Assembly (NCBI RefSeq): GCF_016862895.1
Contig: NZ_BONV01000004.1
Location: 124,001-188,000 of the forward strand
Direction of reading: 5' to 3'
From: Planotetraspora kaengkrachanensis
Lineage (GTDB): Bacteria; Actinomycetota; Actinomycetes; Streptosporangiales; Streptosporangiaceae
Length of the DNA stretch: 64,000 nucleotides
The position numbers and the translations under genes were made by a program. Below, in pieces: positions 46,788 through 58,268 of the stretch; the first letter of the stretch is position 1, and each line of letters begins with the position of its first letter. The notes under the pieces are model-generated. The model did not search any database and was not told the DNA's origin. It saw nothing but the letters and a program-made list of their open reading frames with translations.

Positions 46788-46807
46788 TTTGTGAAGAGGT
46801 TCACAAA
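46788..46807. promoter_or_regulatory. Rex operator (ROP) upstream of the reductase-nuo operon
   Basis: TTTGTGAA (46788-46795) and TTCACAAA (46800-46807) are perfect inverted repeats with 4 bases between, an exact match to TTGTGAANNNNTTCACAA. It lies 55 bases before the geranylgeranyl reductase start. In S. coelicolor Rex represses nuo through such a site. Confidence 0.93.
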
Positions 46808-46861
46808 GGCACGAAGGTCCAAAACCCTCGGACCTTCCTTCCTCGGACAGGACAGGTCCCC

Positions 46862-48133
46862 GTGAGCGAGCAGGTCCGCGCACAGCGGAGAGCAGCGGAA
46901 GCCGACGTCATCGTCGTCGGTGCCGGCCCCTCGGGGGCGACGGCCGCCTTCTTCCTCGCCAGAGCCGGGTTGAACGTCCTGCTGCTGGAGAAGACCCGGT
47001 TCCCCCGCGAGAAGGTGTGCGGGGACGGGCTCACGCCTCGGGCCGTCAAGGAACTCATCGGGATGGGCGTCGACATCGACGGCCCCGGCTGGATCAGGAA
47101 CAAGGGCCTGCGGGTCGTCGGCGGCGGCCTGCGCCTCGAGCTCGACTGGCCCGACCTGCACAGCTACCCCGACTTCGGGCTCGTGCGCACGCGGATGGAC
47201 TTCGACCAGATCCTCGCGGAACACGCGGAGCGCAACGGCGTCACGCTCATCCAGGGGATCACCGTCACCGGGCCGGTCCTCGACGAGCGCAGCGGCCACG
47301 TCGTCGGCGTGACGGCCCGCAAGGACGGCGAGGACGTCACCTACGGAGCCCGCCTGGTGGTCGCCGCCGACGGCAACTCGTCGCGGCTGTCCCTGGCCAT
47401 GGGCCTGCACAAGCGCGAGGACCGCCCGATGGGCGTCGCGGTGCGGACCTACTACACGAGCCCCCGGCACGACGACGACTATCTCGAGACGTGGCTGGAA
47501 CTCTGGGACGGCGACCGTCTCCTGCCGGGCTACGGCTGGATCTTCCCCGTCGGCGACGGCACGTCCAACGTGGGGCTGGGCCTGCTGAACACCAGCGCGG
47601 CCTTCAAGAACATCGACTACCGCGACCTGCTCAGGCGCTGGGTCAAGAACATGCCCGCCGAGTGGGGCTACACCGAAGAGAACATGGTCGGGCAGATCAG
47701 GGGCGCGGCACTGCCGATGGCCTTCAACCGGCAGCCCCACTACACCCGGGGTCTCATGCTCGTCGGCGACGCCGGCGGCTCGATCAACCCCTTCAACGGC
47801 GAGGGCATCGCGTACGCCATGGAGACCGGCAGGACGGCGGCCGACATCATCGTCCAGGCCCTGTCTCGGACGACTCCGGCGCAGCGTGAGCGTGTACTGC
47901 GCGAGTACCCGCGTATCCTCAAAGACGTCTATGGCGGATACTTCACTCTTGGGCGGCTGTTCGTCGAGGCGATCGGCAAGCCCGGGGTGATGAAGTTCGC
48001 CACGCGGCACGGGCTTCCACACCCGACCCTGATGAGATTCGCTCTGAAACTCCTCGCTAATCTCACAGACCGTCGGGGCGACGCCTCCGACCGCATCATC
48101 AACGCCCTTTCCAAGGTGGCTCCGCCCGCATGA
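46862..48133 (+). CDS. Geranylgeranyl reductase family flavoprotein (menaquinone side-chain reductase, MenJ-like)
   Basis: The 423-residue protein has an FAD dinucleotide fold (DVIVVGAGPSGATAAFFLA), the family motif REKVCGDGLTPRAVKEL, and GDAGGSINPFNGEGIAYAME for FAD binding. Members hydrogenate isoprenoid double bonds; in actinobacteria they partly saturate the menaquinone side chain. Its position between menG and nuoA, with a Rex site in front, and with a polyprenyl synthase after nuoN supports a menaquinone role. GTG 46862 is the start; nuoA follows after 148 bases. Confidence 0.88.
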   Translation: MSEQVRAQRRAAEADVIVVGAGPSGATAAFFLARAGLNVLLLEKTRFPREKVCGDGLTPRAVKELIGMGVDIDGPGWIRNKGLRVVGGGLRLELDWPDLHSYPDFGLVRTRMDFDQILAEHAERNGVTLIQGITVTGPVLDERSGHVVGVTARKDGEDVTYGARLVVAADGNSSRLSLAMGLHKREDRPMGVAVRTYYTSPRHDDDYLETWLELWDGDRLLPGYGWIFPVGDGTSNVGLGLLNTSAAFKNIDYRDLLRRWVKNMPAEWGYTEENMVGQIRGAALPMAFNRQPHYTRGLMLVGDAGGSINPFNGEGIAYAMETGRTAADIIVQALSRTTPAQRERVLREYPRILKDVYGGYFTLGRLFVEAIGKPGVMKFATRHGLPHPTLMRFALKLLANLTDRRGDASDRIINALSKVAPPA

Positions 48134-48279
48134 ACTCCGTCACAGCAGCAATCTCCGGCGATCTCGTGCCGACTCGTGAGACCGCTGCCACATCCGGCGT
48201 CCGTACGCCGGACCGGGGATCGCCTGTGCCGGGGCTCGCCGTGACTGTCCCATTCCACCGACCAAGCGAGGACATGTAG
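48130..48279 (+). CDS. Possible 49-residue ORF between the reductase and nuoA
   Basis: ATG 48130 overlaps the reductase stop (ATGA) and the frame ends at TAG 48279, within the nuoA ribosome binding region. The codons end in G or C only about 70% of the time, below genes here, so it may be chance. If it is translated, coupling to nuoA is possible. Confidence 0.2.
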   Translation: MNSVTAAISGDLVPTRETAATSGVRTPDRGSPVPGLAVTVPFHRPSEDM

Positions 48280-48281
48280 CC

Positions 48282-48641
48282 ATGGAGCTGTATGTGCCGA
48301 TTCTGGTGCTCGCGGTCCTCGCGGCGGGATTCGCCGTGTTCTCCGTGGGTATCGCGCCCTTCACCGGGCCGAAACGCTGGAACCGCGCCAAGCTGGACGC
48401 CTATGAGTGCGGCATCGAGCCCACTCCGCAGCCGGTCGGCGGTGGGCGTTTCCCCCTGAAGTACATGATCACGGCGATGCTGTTCATCGTGTTCGACATC
48501 GAGATCATCTTCCTCTATCCGTGGGCGGTGGCCTTCGACAGGCTCGGCGTGTTCGGGCTGGTCGAGATGGTGCTGTTCATCGTCACCGTCCTCGTGGCGT
48601 ACGCCTACGTGTGGCGCCGTCGCGGCCTCGATTGGGATTAG
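48282..48641 (+). CDS. nuoA: NADH-quinone oxidoreductase subunit A
   Basis: Subunit A of complex I, a membrane-arm subunit near the quinone site. The 119-residue protein has three membrane helices and the conserved [19 protein letters not shown] loop with its Cys, then [26 protein letters not shown] precedes the ATG. It begins the nuoA-N run; nuoB follows 2 bases later. Confidence 0.97.
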   Translation: MELYVPILVLAVLAAGFAVFSVGIAPFTGPKRWNRAKLDAYECGIEPTPQPVGGGRFPLKYMITAMLFIVFDIEIIFLYPWAVAFDRLGVFGLVEMVLFIVTVLVAYAYVWRRRGLDWD

Positions 48642-48643
48642 CC

Positions 48644-49195
48644 ATGGGTCTTGAAGAGAAACTTCCGAGCGGGTTCGTCCTGACCACCGTCGAACAGGTG
48701 GCGGGCTGGGCCCGGAAGAACTCCGTCTGGCCGGCGACCTTCGGCCTCGCGTGCTGCGCGATCGAGCTGATGGCGACGGGTGGGCCCACGCACGACCTGG
48801 CGCGGTTCGGCATGGAGCGCGCCTCGGCGTCGCCCCGCCAGGCCGACCTGATGATCGTGGCCGGCCGCCTGTCGCAGAAGATGGCGCCCGTGCTCCGCCA
48901 GATCTACGACCAGATGGCCGAGCCCAAGTGGGTCATCGCGATGGGCGTCTGCGCGTCCAGTGGCGGCATGTTCAACAACTACGCCATCGTGCAGGGCGTG
49001 GACCACGTCGTGCCCGTCGACATCTACCTGCCCGGCTGCCCGCCGCGGCCCGAGATGCTGATCGACGCCATCGTGAAGCTGCACGACAAGATCCAGAACA
49101 TGAAGTTCGGCGCGCACCGGGCCAAGCAGATCGACGAGCTCGAGCTCCAGGCGCTGCGGACGCTGCCGCTGATCGACCAGGGAGCCGACAGATGA
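48644..49195 (+). CDS. nuoB: NADH-quinone oxidoreductase subunit B
   Basis: NuoB holds the last iron-sulfur cluster, N2, which hands electrons to menaquinone. The 183-residue protein has Cys37-Cys38 ([10 protein letters not shown]), Cys103 ([12 protein letters not shown]) and Cys132 (GCPPRPEML), the full N2 ligand set. ATG 48644 follows the nuoA stop by 2 bases; longer frames upstream overlap nuoA. Its end overlaps nuoC (ATGA). Confidence 0.97.
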   Translation: MGLEEKLPSGFVLTTVEQVAGWARKNSVWPATFGLACCAIELMATGGPTHDLARFGMERASASPRQADLMIVAGRLSQKMAPVLRQIYDQMAEPKWVIAMGVCASSGGMFNNYAIVQGVDHVVPVDIYLPGCPPRPEMLIDAIVKLHDKIQNMKFGAHRAKQIDELELQALRTLPLIDQGADR

Positions 49196-49872
49196 GCACC
49201 GACAACCTCCCTGAGGTTCCCGGGGCGACGGCGGAGGAGACGCCCATCGCCCGCACGGGCATGTTCGGCGCCGAGGGCAGCGGCGACACCTCCGGATACG
49301 GCCGCCTGGTCGTCCGGCGCCCCGCGAAGGCCTTCTCCCAGCGGCCGTACGGGTCGTACTTCGACGAGATGGCCGACGCCCTGGAGCCCGACTTCGGCGA
49401 CGCGATCGAGCGCGTGGTCGTGGAGCGGGACGAGGTCACCTTCCACGTGGCCCGTGAGCGTCTGGTGGACGTGCTGCGGCACCTCCGCGACGACCCGGCG
49501 CTGCGGTTCGAGCTGTCGCTCGGCGTCTCCGGCGTCCACTACCCGGACGAGACCGGCAGCGAGCTTCACGCGGTCTACCACCTCTGCTCCATCACGCACA
49601 ACCGGCGGATCAGGGTCGAGTCGTCCTGCCCCGACGACGACCGGCACATTCCCTCCACCGTTCCGGTCTACCCGACGCACGACTGGCACGAGCGCGAGAC
49701 CTACGACTTCTTCGGAATCGTCTTCGACGGCCACCCGGCGCTGACCAGGATCGAGATGCCGGACGACTGGGAGGGCCACCCCCAGCGCAAGGACTACCCG
49801 CTGGGCGGCATCCCGGTCGAGTACCGCGGCGCAGAGATCCCCGCGCCGGACCAGAGGAGGTCGTACTCGTGA
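49192..49872 (+). CDS. nuoC: NADH-quinone oxidoreductase subunit C
   Basis: A peripheral-arm subunit next to NuoB and NuoD. The 226-residue protein has a variable N-terminus and the conserved [18 protein letters not shown] motif near residue 165, then [20 protein letters not shown]. It overlaps the nuoB stop by 4 bases. A 55-base gap precedes nuoD, the longest in the nuo run after the nuoA leader. Confidence 0.96.
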   Translation: MSTDNLPEVPGATAEETPIARTGMFGAEGSGDTSGYGRLVVRRPAKAFSQRPYGSYFDEMADALEPDFGDAIERVVVERDEVTFHVARERLVDVLRHLRDDPALRFELSLGVSGVHYPDETGSELHAVYHLCSITHNRRIRVESSCPDDDRHIPSTVPVYPTHDWHERETYDFFGIVFDGHPALTRIEMPDDWEGHPQRKDYPLGGIPVEYRGAEIPAPDQRRSYS

Positions 49873-49927
49873 GGGAGCACATCAGTGCCGCCTGTCAGGA
49901 GTCGGCGAGCGCAGCGAGGAGAGCGTC

Positions 49928-51247
49928 GTGACGAGCACCACTGAGACCGAAGGCCGGGTCTACGACGTCGCCGGTCAGGACTGGGACGAGCTGGTCGAGA
50001 CCGTCACGGACTCGGCCGAGGAGCGCCTGGTCATCAACATGGGGCCGCAGCACCCCTCGACCCACGGCGTGCTCCGCCTCGTGCTGACGCTCGACGGCGA
50101 GACGGTGACCGAGGCCCGCACGGTGATCGGTTACCTGCACACCGGCATCGAGAAGAACATGGAGTTCCGCACGTGGACCCAGGGGGTCACGTTCGTCACT
50201 CGCATGGACTACCTGTCGCCGATCTTCAACGAGACGGCGTACTGCATGGGCGTCGAGAAGCTCCTCGGGATCACCGACAGGATCCCGGAGCGGGCGCAGG
50301 CCATCCGGGTCATGATGATGGAGCTCAACCGGATCTCCTCGCACCTCGTCGCCATCGCGACGTTCGGCCTGGAGCTGGGCGCGACGACGCCGATGCTCTT
50401 CGGCTTCCGCGAGCGTGAGATGGTGCTCGACCTGTTCGAGTACATCACCGGTCTCCGGATGAACATGGCCTACGTACGGCCCGGCGGCGTGAGCGTCGAC
50501 CTCCCCGCGGGGGCGGTGGACAAGATCGGCGAGTTCCTCAAGGTGATGCCTTCGAGGATCAAGGAGATGCGCAAGCTCCTCGACGCCAACCCGGTCTACA
50601 CCCGCAGGACCAAGGACGTGGCCTACCTCGACCTGACCGGCTGCATGGCGCTCGGGATCACCGGGCCGATGCTGCGGGCGGCGGGCCTGCCCTGGGACCT
50701 GCGCAAGTCCCAGCCGTACCTGGGCTACGAGACCTACGAGTTCGACGTCCCGACGGAGAACACCTGCGACGTGTACGGCCGCTATCTCGTCCGCGTGGCC
50801 GAGATGGAGGAGTCCCTCAAGATCATCGAGCAGGCGCTCGACCGGCTCCAGGGCCCGCTGAAGAACGGCCCCGTGATGATCGAGGACAAGAAGATCGGCT
50901 GGCCCGCGCAGCTCGCGCTCGGCCCGGACGGCTTCGGCAACTCGCCCGACCACATCGCGCACATCATGGGCAGCTCGATGGAGGCCCTGATCCACCACTT
51001 CAAGCTGGTGACCGAAGGTTTCCGGGTCCCGGCCGGCCAGGCGTACGCGGCGGTCGAGTCGCCCCGCGGCGAACTCGGCGCTCACGTGGTGAGCGACGGC
51101 GGGACGCGCCCCTACCGGGTGCACTTCCGCGACCCGTCCTTCACGAACCTGCAGGCTGTGCCCGCGACCTGCGAGGGCGGCATGATCGCCGACGTCATCT
51201 CGGCTGTCGCCTCGATCGACCCAGTCATGGGAGGTGTGGACCGGTGA
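49928..51247 (+). CDS. nuoD: NADH-quinone oxidoreductase subunit D
   Basis: NuoD forms the quinone-binding cavity with NuoB. The 439-residue protein has the conserved [36 protein letters not shown] and a C-terminal arm ending in [11 protein letters not shown]-like residues ([19 protein letters not shown]). Start GTG 49928. It overlaps nuoE by 4 bases. Confidence 0.97.
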   Translation: MTSTTETEGRVYDVAGQDWDELVETVTDSAEERLVINMGPQHPSTHGVLRLVLTLDGETVTEARTVIGYLHTGIEKNMEFRTWTQGVTFVTRMDYLSPIFNETAYCMGVEKLLGITDRIPERAQAIRVMMMELNRISSHLVAIATFGLELGATTPMLFGFREREMVLDLFEYITGLRMNMAYVRPGGVSVDLPAGAVDKIGEFLKVMPSRIKEMRKLLDANPVYTRRTKDVAYLDLTGCMALGITGPMLRAAGLPWDLRKSQPYLGYETYEFDVPTENTCDVYGRYLVRVAEMEESLKIIEQALDRLQGPLKNGPVMIEDKKIGWPAQLALGPDGFGNSPDHIAHIMGSSMEALIHHFKLVTEGFRVPAGQAYAAVESPRGELGAHVVSDGGTRPYRVHFRDPSFTNLQAVPATCEGGMIADVISAVASIDPVMGGVDR

Positions 51248-51924
51248 GCTACGCACCTGAGGTCCGCGAGCGTCTGGAGACGGACGCCAAGGAGATCATC
51301 GGCCGCTACCCCAAGCCGCGGTCGGCGCTGCTGCCGCTGCTGCACCTGGTGCAGAGCGAGGACGGTTACGTCTCCGACGACGGTCAGGAGTTCTGCGCGG
51401 AGATGCTCGGCCTGTCCAAGGCCGAGGTCGTCGGCGTGGCGACCTTCTACACGATGTACAAGCGCAAGCCGTCCGGTGAGTACAACGTCGGCGTCTGCAT
51501 CAACGCGCTGTGCGCCGTCATGGGCGGCGACCAGATCTGGTCGGAGCTCAGCGAGCACGCGGGCGTCGGCCACGACGAGACGACCGAGGACGGCAAGATC
51601 ACGCTGGAGCGGCTGGAGTGCAACGCCGCCTGCGACTTCGCGCCCGTGATGATGGTCAACTGGGAGTTCTTCGACAACCAGACGCCTGAGTCGGCCAAGC
51701 AGCTCGTCGACGACCTGCGCGCGGGCAAGGAGGTCGTCCCCACCCGCGGGCCCGGACGGCTCTGCTCGTTCAAGGAGGCGTCGCGGGTCCTCGCGGGGTT
51801 CCCCGACGGCCAGGCCGGCGACGGCCCGGCGGCGTCCGGCCCCTCGCTCGAGGGCCTGAAGATCGCCAAGGCCAACGGCTGGGAGGCGCCCGCCGCCGAC
51901 GGAGGACCGGTGAACGACCGATGA
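51244..51924 (+). CDS. nuoE: NADH-quinone oxidoreductase subunit E
   Basis: NuoE carries the 2Fe-2S cluster N1a. The 226-residue protein has the ligands in [14 protein letters not shown] (C-X4-C) and [13 protein letters not shown] (C-X3-C). It works with NuoF in NADH oxidation. Short overlaps with nuoD (GTGA) and nuoF (ATGA) suggest coupled translation. Confidence 0.97.
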   Translation: MSYAPEVRERLETDAKEIIGRYPKPRSALLPLLHLVQSEDGYVSDDGQEFCAEMLGLSKAEVVGVATFYTMYKRKPSGEYNVGVCINALCAVMGGDQIWSELSEHAGVGHDETTEDGKITLERLECNAACDFAPVMMVNWEFFDNQTPESAKQLVDDLRAGKEVVPTRGPGRLCSFKEASRVLAGFPDGQAGDGPAASGPSLEGLKIAKANGWEAPAADGGPVNDR

Positions 51925-53207
51925 CACAGCTGACGCCGGTTCTGACGCGGAACTGGGACCTGCCCAACGCCTTCACGGTGGACGGCTACGGCGAGTACGC
52001 GGCCGCCAAGAAGGCGCTGAGCACCGACCCGGACGCCATCATCCAGATGGTCAAGGACTCGGGTCTGCGCGGCCGAGGGGGAGCGGGCTTCCCGACCGGA
52101 ATGAAGTGGGGATTCATCCCGCAGAACGACGGCAAGCCGCACTACCTCGTGGTCAACGCGGACGAGTCCGAGCCCGGGACCTGCAAGGACATCCCGCTGA
52201 TGATGGCCAACCCGCACTCGCTGGTCGAGGGCGTCATCATCACCGCCTACGCCATCAGGGCCAACTACGCGTTCATCTACGTCCGCGGCGAGGTCCTGCA
52301 CGTGATCCGCCGGGTCCAGGCCGCGGTCCGCGAGGCGTACGAGAAGGGCTATCTCGGCAGCGACATCTTCGGCTCGGGATACGACCTCGAGGTCGTGGTC
52401 CACAGCGGCGCAGGGGCGTACATCTGCGGCGAGGAGACGGCACTGCTCGACTCGCTGGAGGGATACCGCGGCCAGCCGAGGCTCAAGCCGCCGTTCCCCG
52501 CGGTCGCCGGCCTGTACGCCTCCCCGACCGTGGTCAACAACGTCGAGTCGATCGCCAGCGTGCCCAGCATCGTGGCCAACGGCGCCGACTGGTTCGCCGG
52601 GATGGGCACGGAGAAGTCCAAGGGCTTCGGCATCTTCTCGCTGTCCGGCCACGTGACCAGGCCCGGCCAGTACGAGGCGCCCCTCGGCATCACGCTGCGC
52701 GAACTGCTCGACATGGCCGGCGGCATCCGCGAGGGTCACGAGCTGAAGTTCTGGACGCCGGGCGGGTCGTCCACCCCGATCTTCACCGCGGAGCACCTCG
52801 ACGTGCCCCTCGACTTCGAGTCGGTCGGGGCGAAGGGCTCCATGCTCGGCACCCGGGCGCTGCAGATCTTCGACGACACCACGTGCGTGGTCCGCGCCGT
52901 CCTGCGCTGGACCGAGTTCTACGCTCACGAGTCGTGCGGTAAGTGCACTCCGTGCCGTGAGGGCACCTTCTGGCTCAAGCAGGTGCTCAAGCGGCTGGAG
53001 AAGGGTCAGGGCACCGAGGACGACCTGACCACGATCACCGACATCGCCGACAACATCCTGGGCCGCTCGTTCTGCGCCCTGGGCGACGGCGCGACGAGCC
53101 CGATCCACTCGTCGGTGAAGTACTTCCGCGAGGAGTACCTCAAGCACTTCGAGATCGGCGGTTGCCCGTTCGATCCCGCCGCGTCAACTGTGTGGGGTAA
53201 GGCATGA
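51921..53207 (+). CDS. nuoF: NADH-quinone oxidoreductase subunit F
   Basis: NuoF binds NADH, FMN and cluster N3. The 428-residue protein has [18 protein letters not shown] (NADH/FMN loop), [13 protein letters not shown] (FMN), [18 protein letters not shown], and [13 protein letters not shown] with a later Cys in SFCALGDGA for cluster N3. It overlaps nuoE and nuoG by 4 bases on each side. Confidence 0.97.
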   Translation: MTQLTPVLTRNWDLPNAFTVDGYGEYAAAKKALSTDPDAIIQMVKDSGLRGRGGAGFPTGMKWGFIPQNDGKPHYLVVNADESEPGTCKDIPLMMANPHSLVEGVIITAYAIRANYAFIYVRGEVLHVIRRVQAAVREAYEKGYLGSDIFGSGYDLEVVVHSGAGAYICGEETALLDSLEGYRGQPRLKPPFPAVAGLYASPTVVNNVESIASVPSIVANGADWFAGMGTEKSKGFGIFSLSGHVTRPGQYEAPLGITLRELLDMAGGIREGHELKFWTPGGSSTPIFTAEHLDVPLDFESVGAKGSMLGTRALQIFDDTTCVVRAVLRWTEFYAHESCGKCTPCREGTFWLKQVLKRLEKGQGTEDDLTTITDIADNILGRSFCALGDGATSPIHSSVKYFREEYLKHFEIGGCPFDPAASTVWGKA

Positions 53208-55612
53208 CAGTACAGACAACCTCGGCGGGGGCGGTCGAGCAGCCGGTCGACCTGGTGACGCTCACCATCGACGGTTTCCAGATCAGCGTCCCGAAGGGGA
53301 CCCTGATCATCCGGGCGGCCGAACTGCTGGGCATCCAGATCCCGCGGTTCTGCGACCACCCGCTGCTCGAGCCGGCGGCCAACTGCCGCCAGTGCCTGGT
53401 GGACATCACCGACGCGGGCAACGGCCGCGGCTTCCCGAAGCCTCAGCCGTCCTGCGCCATCGAGGTCGCCCAGGGCATGGTCATCCAGACCCAGCTCACC
53501 TCTCCGGTCGCGGAGAAGGCGCAGCGGGGCGTGATGGAGATGCTGCTGCTCAACCACCCGCTCGACTGCCCGGTCTGCGACAAGGGCGGCGAGTGCCCCC
53601 TGCAGAACCAGGCCATGTCGAACGGCCAGGGTGAGAGCCGCTTCGTCGAGGAGAAGCGCACCTTCGAAAAGCCGATCGCGCTGTCGACCGAGGTGCTGCT
53701 CGACCGCGAGCGCTGCATCCAGTGCGCCCGCTGCATCCGGTTCTCCGACCAGATCGCCGGCGACCCGCTGATCGACTTCTTCGACCGCGGGGCCAAGGAG
53801 CAGGTGGGCGTCGCCGACGGCGAGCCGTTCGAGTCCTACTTCTCCGGCAACACCGTGCAGATCTGCCCGGTCGGCGCGCTGACCGGCGCGGCGTACCGGT
53901 TCCGGTCCCGGCCGTTCGACCTGGTGTCGACGCCGAGCGCCTGCGAGCACTGCGCCTCCGGTTGCGCCCAGCGCACCGACCACCGGCGCGGCAAGGTCAC
54001 CCGCCGCCTGGCCGGCGACGACCCGCAGGTCAACGAGGAGTGGAACTGCGACAAGGGCCGCTGGGCCTTCCAGTACGCCACGCAGTCCGACCGGCTCAGG
54101 ACACCGCTGATCCGCGACGAGTCCGGCATGCTGGTCCCGGCCTCCTGGCCCGAGGCGCTGAGCGTCGCGGCCGAAGGTCTGGCCAGGGCACGCGGCAAGG
54201 CCGGCGTGCTGGTCGGCGGGCGGCTGACGGTCGAGGACGCCTACGCCTACAGCAAGTTCGCCAGGGTCGCCCTCGGCACCAACGACATCGACTTCCGCTC
54301 CCGCCCGCACTCCGAGGAGGAGGCCCGCTTCCTGGCGCACGCCATCGCGGGCAAGGGCATCGAGGTCTCCTACGCCGACCTGGAGAAGGCCCCGGCCGTG
54401 CTCCTGGCGGGGTTCGAGCCCGAGGAGGAGTCGCCCATCGTCTTCCTGCGCCTGCGCAAGGCCGCGCGGAAGAAGGGCCTCAAGGTCCACGCCCTCGCGC
54501 CGTTCGCGTCGCCCGGGCTGGCCAAGATGAAGGGGTCGCTCATCCGCACGGCCCCCGGCGCCGAGGCCGAGGTGCTCGGTGACCTGGTCGCCACCGCCGG
54601 CGACCTCCTGCCCGCCGGATCGATCATCCTCGCCGGTGAGCGGCTCGCCACCTCCCGCGGCGCCTTCTCCGCGCTCGTACGGCTGTCGCAGGCGGCCGGC
54701 GCGCGGATCGCGTGGGTGCCGAGGCGGGCCGGCGAGCGCGGCGCCCTCGAGGCGGGGGCCCTGCCGGGCCTGCTGCCGATCGGCCGCCCGGTCGACGACG
54801 AGACCGCCCGCACCGAGGTCGCCAGGGCCTGGGACGTCGCGTCCCTGCCCGGCACTCCCGGCCGTGACACGGCCGAGATCCTCGACGCGGCGCTGAACGA
54901 CCAGATCGAGGCGCTGGTGGTCGCGGGCGTCGACCCGTACGACCTGCCCGACCCCGCCAAGGCGCTGGCCGCCCTGGAGAACACGCCCTTCATCGTCAGC
55001 CTGGAGATCCGGGCCAGCGCGGTCACCGACAGGGCCGACGTGGTCCTGCCCGTCGCCGCCGTGGCCGAGAAGGCCGGGACGTTCGTCGACTGGGAGGGCA
55101 GGGGCCGCTCGTTCGGTGTTGCCACGCCCGTCACCGGAGTCATGAGCGACCTGCGGGCCGTCGTCTCCATCGCCGACCAGATGGACGTCCACCTGGGCCT
55201 GCCGGACGCGGAGGCCGCCCGCCGCGAGCTCGCCGCGCTCGGCGCCTGGCGGGGCTCCCGCCCGGCCGCCCCGAGCGTCACCGGCGACCCGGCCGGCGAG
55301 CCCGAGGCCGGCCAGGCGCTGCTGGCCACCTGGCACCTGCTGCTCGACGAGGGACGGCTCCAGGACGGCGAGCCGTACCTGGCCGGGACCGCGCGCCGCG
55401 CTGAGGCGCTGATCTCCGAGACCACCGCCGCCGAGATCGGGGCGGTCGACGGCGGGAAGATCGTCGTCGGTGACGACGCGATCCTGCCGGTGCGCATCGC
55501 GGACCTGCCCGATCGCGTCGTGTGGGTGCCGTCGAACTCGGCCGGCCTGTCCGTGACACGCGACCTGCGTGCCGTGGCGGGCGACGTCGTAACCATCGGG
55601 AGCGTCTCGTGA
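53204..55612 (+). CDS. nuoG: NADH-quinone oxidoreductase subunit G
   Basis: NuoG is the largest peripheral subunit with several iron-sulfur clusters. The 802-residue protein has an N-terminal 2Fe-2S region ([20 protein letters not shown]), [32 protein letters not shown] and CPVGALTG for the 4Fe-4S clusters. [17 protein letters not shown] with a later Cys in [10 protein letters not shown] is the extra N7 cluster site. The C-terminal part is molybdopterin-oxidoreductase-like but lacks cofactor residues I recognise. It overlaps nuoF and nuoH by 4 bases. Confidence 0.97.
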   Translation: MTVQTTSAGAVEQPVDLVTLTIDGFQISVPKGTLIIRAAELLGIQIPRFCDHPLLEPAANCRQCLVDITDAGNGRGFPKPQPSCAIEVAQGMVIQTQLTSPVAEKAQRGVMEMLLLNHPLDCPVCDKGGECPLQNQAMSNGQGESRFVEEKRTFEKPIALSTEVLLDRERCIQCARCIRFSDQIAGDPLIDFFDRGAKEQVGVADGEPFESYFSGNTVQICPVGALTGAAYRFRSRPFDLVSTPSACEHCASGCAQRTDHRRGKVTRRLAGDDPQVNEEWNCDKGRWAFQYATQSDRLRTPLIRDESGMLVPASWPEALSVAAEGLARARGKAGVLVGGRLTVEDAYAYSKFARVALGTNDIDFRSRPHSEEEARFLAHAIAGKGIEVSYADLEKAPAVLLAGFEPEEESPIVFLRLRKAARKKGLKVHALAPFASPGLAKMKGSLIRTAPGAEAEVLGDLVATAGDLLPAGSIILAGERLATSRGAFSALVRLSQAAGARIAWVPRRAGERGALEAGALPGLLPIGRPVDDETARTEVARAWDVASLPGTPGRDTAEILDAALNDQIEALVVAGVDPYDLPDPAKALAALENTPFIVSLEIRASAVTDRADVVLPVAAVAEKAGTFVDWEGRGRSFGVATPVTGVMSDLRAVVSIADQMDVHLGLPDAEAARRELAALGAWRGSRPAAPSVTGDPAGEPEAGQALLATWHLLLDEGRLQDGEPYLAGTARRAEALISETTAAEIGAVDGGKIVVGDDAILPVRIADLPDRVVWVPSNSAGLSVTRDLRAVAGDVVTIGSVS

Positions 55613-56967
55613 ACAACCCCGCGCCCAATCTGAGTGACTTCGGCCACGACCCACTGTGGCTGTCGATCATCAAGGCTCTCTTCATCTTCGTGTTCCTGAT
55701 GGTGGGCGTGCTGCTCAGCGTGTGGACCGAGCGCAAGCTCATCTCGCGCATGCAGCACCGCTACGGCCCCAACAGGGCGGGCAAGTTCGGCCTGCTCCAG
55801 ACGGTGGCCGACGGCCTGAAGATGGGCCTGAAGGAAGACCTCATGCCACGCACCGTGGACAAGGTCATCTACTTCCTGGCCCCGGTCATCATCGCCGTGC
55901 CGGCGTTCCTGGCCTTCTCCGTCGTGCCGTTCGGCCCGATGGTCTCGATCTTCGGCGTGCGGACTCCGCTGCAGCTGACCGACCTGCCGGTCGCGGTGCT
56001 GCTGGTGCTGGCCATGGCCTCGATCGGCGTGTACGGCATCGTGCTCGCCGGTTGGGGATCGCGCTCGCCGTACGCCATCCTGGGCGGTCTGCGCTCCAGC
56101 GCCCAGGTGGTCTCCTACGAGATCGCGATGGGCCTGTCGTTCGTGGCGGTCTTCCTGCAGGCGGGCACGCTGTCCACCTCGGAGATCGTCGCGAAGCAGG
56201 CGGGCGGCGGGACCTGGGACATCTTCGGGCTGCACATCCCGACGCCGTCCTGGTACGTCTTCTCGCTGCTCCCGTCGTTCCTGATCTACGCGATCACGAT
56301 GCTGGGCGAGACCAACCGCGTGCCGTTCGACCTCCCCGAGGGTGAGGGCGAACTGGTCGGCGGCTTCCACACCGAGTACTCCTCGTCGCTGAAGTTCGCC
56401 ATGTTCATGCTCGCCGAGTACGTGAACGTCTTCACGGTCTCCGCCGTGGCGATCACGCTGTTCCTCGGCGGCTGGCACGCGCCGTGGCCCATCTCGATCT
56501 GGGACGGGGCCAACACCGGCTGGTGGCCGATGCTCTGGTTCTTCGGCAAACTGGTGCTCGCCTTCTGCTTCTTCGTCTGGGTGCGCGCGTCACTGCCCCG
56601 CGTCCGGTACGACCAGCTCATGGCCTTCGGCTGGAAAGTGCTCATCCCCCTCAACCTCGCGTGGATCCTGCTCGCCGCCACCTTCAGGGCGCTGCGGCTG
56701 CCCGAGGCCGACCGGGCGACCATCCTGGCCATCGGCGCTGTGGTCGTCATCGGGGCGTTCGCCATATGGCTACGCTTCGACACGGCGAACCAGCGGCGTA
56801 GAGAGAGCCGGGCCGCCGAGATCGAGGAGGAGTTCGAGGAACTCCGCGAGGAGCCGACGGCCGGAGGGTTCCCCGTTCCGCCGCTCGACCTGCCGCACTA
56901 CCACGGAGTCGTGCCGGCGGCGCGCCTTCACCAAGAGGCCAAGGAGGTGACCAGTGGGAGCAACTGA
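55609..56967 (+). CDS. nuoH: NADH-quinone oxidoreductase subunit H
   Basis: NuoH links the membrane arm to the peripheral arm and forms part of the quinone chamber. The 452-residue protein has about 8 membrane helices, [20 protein letters not shown], and [21 protein letters not shown] charged C-terminal tail of about 70 residues is longer than in enterobacterial NuoH and is common in actinobacteria. The start is GTG 55609, overlapping nuoG; the end overlaps nuoI by 14 bases. Confidence 0.96.
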   Translation: MNNPAPNLSDFGHDPLWLSIIKALFIFVFLMVGVLLSVWTERKLISRMQHRYGPNRAGKFGLLQTVADGLKMGLKEDLMPRTVDKVIYFLAPVIIAVPAFLAFSVVPFGPMVSIFGVRTPLQLTDLPVAVLLVLAMASIGVYGIVLAGWGSRSPYAILGGLRSSAQVVSYEIAMGLSFVAVFLQAGTLSTSEIVAKQAGGGTWDIFGLHIPTPSWYVFSLLPSFLIYAITMLGETNRVPFDLPEGEGELVGGFHTEYSSSLKFAMFMLAEYVNVFTVSAVAITLFLGGWHAPWPISIWDGANTGWWPMLWFFGKLVLAFCFFVWVRASLPRVRYDQLMAFGWKVLIPLNLAWILLAATFRALRLPEADRATILAIGAVVVIGAFAIWLRFDTANQRRRESRAAEIEEEFEELREEPTAGGFPVPPLDLPHYHGVVPAARLHQEAKEVTSGSN

Positions 56968-57469
56968 TTGGCTGAACCCGATCAAGGGATTCGGCGTCAC
57001 CTTCCACCACATGTTCAAGAAGCCGGTGACCGTCAACTATCCGGAGGAGAAGCGGCCCACCGCGCCGCGTTTCCACGGGCGGCACCAGTTGAACCGGTGG
57101 CCGGACGGCCTGGAGAAGTGCGTCGGCTGTGAGCTGTGCGCGTGGGCCTGCCCCGCGGACGCCATCTTCGTCGAGGGCGCGGACAACACCGACGAGGAGC
57201 GGTTCTCGCCCGGCGAGAGGTACGGCCGCACTTACCAGATCAACTATCTGCGGTGCATCCTGTGCGGCCTGTGCATCGAGGCGTGCCCGACCCGGGCGCT
57301 CACGATGACCAACGAGTACGAGTTGGCCGACTCGAGCCGCGAATCGCTGATCTTCACCAAGGAGATGCTCCTCGCTCCGCTCGGGCCGGGTATGGAGCAG
57401 CCGCCCCACCCCATGCGCCTCGGCGAGACCGAGGAGGACTACTACCGGTTGGGTCGTAGCAATGGGTGA
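56954..57469 (+). CDS. nuoI: NADH-quinone oxidoreductase subunit I
   Basis: NuoI carries clusters N6a and N6b between NuoG and NuoB. The 171-residue protein has the two ferredoxin motifs [12 protein letters not shown] and [12 protein letters not shown]. Start GTG 56954 lies inside the nuoH end; the last 8 bases overlap nuoJ. Confidence 0.97.
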   Translation: MGATDWLNPIKGFGVTFHHMFKKPVTVNYPEEKRPTAPRFHGRHQLNRWPDGLEKCVGCELCAWACPADAIFVEGADNTDEERFSPGERYGRTYQINYLRCILCGLCIEACPTRALTMTNEYELADSSRESLIFTKEMLLAPLGPGMEQPPHPMRLGETEEDYYRLGRSNG

Positions 57470-58268
57470 ATCCATCACGTTCTGGGTGCTGGCGGTCGTC
57501 TCGGTGACCGCCGCGCTCGGGCTCGTCTTCAGTCGCAGGGCCGTCTATTCGGCCCTGATGCTCGGCGTCGTCATGTTCTCGCTCGCGGTGCTTTACGCGG
57601 TGCAGGACGCGCCGTTCCTGGCCGCGGTGCAGATCATCGTCTACACCGGCGCGGTCATGATGCTGTTCCTGTTCGTGCTCATGCTCGTCGGCGTGGACTC
57701 GTCCGACTCGCTGGTCGAGACGATCAGGGGCCAGCGGTTCTGGGCCATCGTGGCCGGGCTCGCCTTCGCGGCCCTGCTCGGGCTCGGAATCGGGAACGCG
57801 GTGTTGTCGGCTCCCAAGGGCCTGGCCACCGCCAACCAGGCGGGCAACGTGCCGTCGCTGGCCGAGCTGATCTTCACGCGGCACGTGTTCGCCTTCGAGG
57901 TGACCTCGGCCCTGCTGATCACCGCCGCGCTCGGCGCGATGGTGCTGGCCCACCGGGAGCGCAGCGAGCCCAAGCCGACGCAGAAGGACCTCTCGCGGGC
58001 CCGCTTCGTCCGGTTCGGCCAGCTGGGCCGCAACCCCGGGCCGCTGCCCGGACCCGGCACCTACGCCCGGCACAACGCCATCGACATGCCGGCGCTGCTG
58101 CCTGACGGCTCGGTGTCGCCGCTGTCGGTCAACCGCGTCGTCGCCCGGTACGAGGCAGCCGAGGGCACGTTGCCTCCGGAGGTCGAGCGGATCCTCCAGG
58201 AGGAGGCCGTGAGCGAGCGGACCAACGGGCAGACAGCCCGGCCGCTCGGCGAGGAGGACGGCAAGTGA
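57462..58268 (+). CDS. nuoJ: NADH-quinone oxidoreductase subunit J
   Basis: A membrane-arm subunit. The 268-residue protein has five membrane helices, including [20 protein letters not shown]-like and [20 protein letters not shown], followed by a hydrophilic tail of about 100 residues (about 165-268) that enterobacterial NuoJ lacks. It overlaps nuoI by 8 bases and nuoK by 4. Confidence 0.95.
   Translation: MGESITFWVLAVVSVTAALGLVFSRRAVYSALMLGVVMFSLAVLYAVQDAPFLAAVQIIVYTGAVMMLFLFVLMLVGVDSSDSLVETIRGQRFWAIVAGLAFAALLGLGIGNAVLSAPKGLATANQAGNVPSLAELIFTRHVFAFEVTSALLITAALGAMVLAHRERSEPKPTQKDLSRARFVRFGQLGRNPGPLPGPGTYARHNAIDMPALLPDGSVSPLSVNRVVARYEAAEGTLPPEVERILQEEAVSERTNGQTARPLGEEDGK

Noticed and set aside
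48472-48484. CATGATCACG within nuoA as a repeat copy
   Set aside because: It encodes conserved NuoA residues (KYMITAM) and stands alone.
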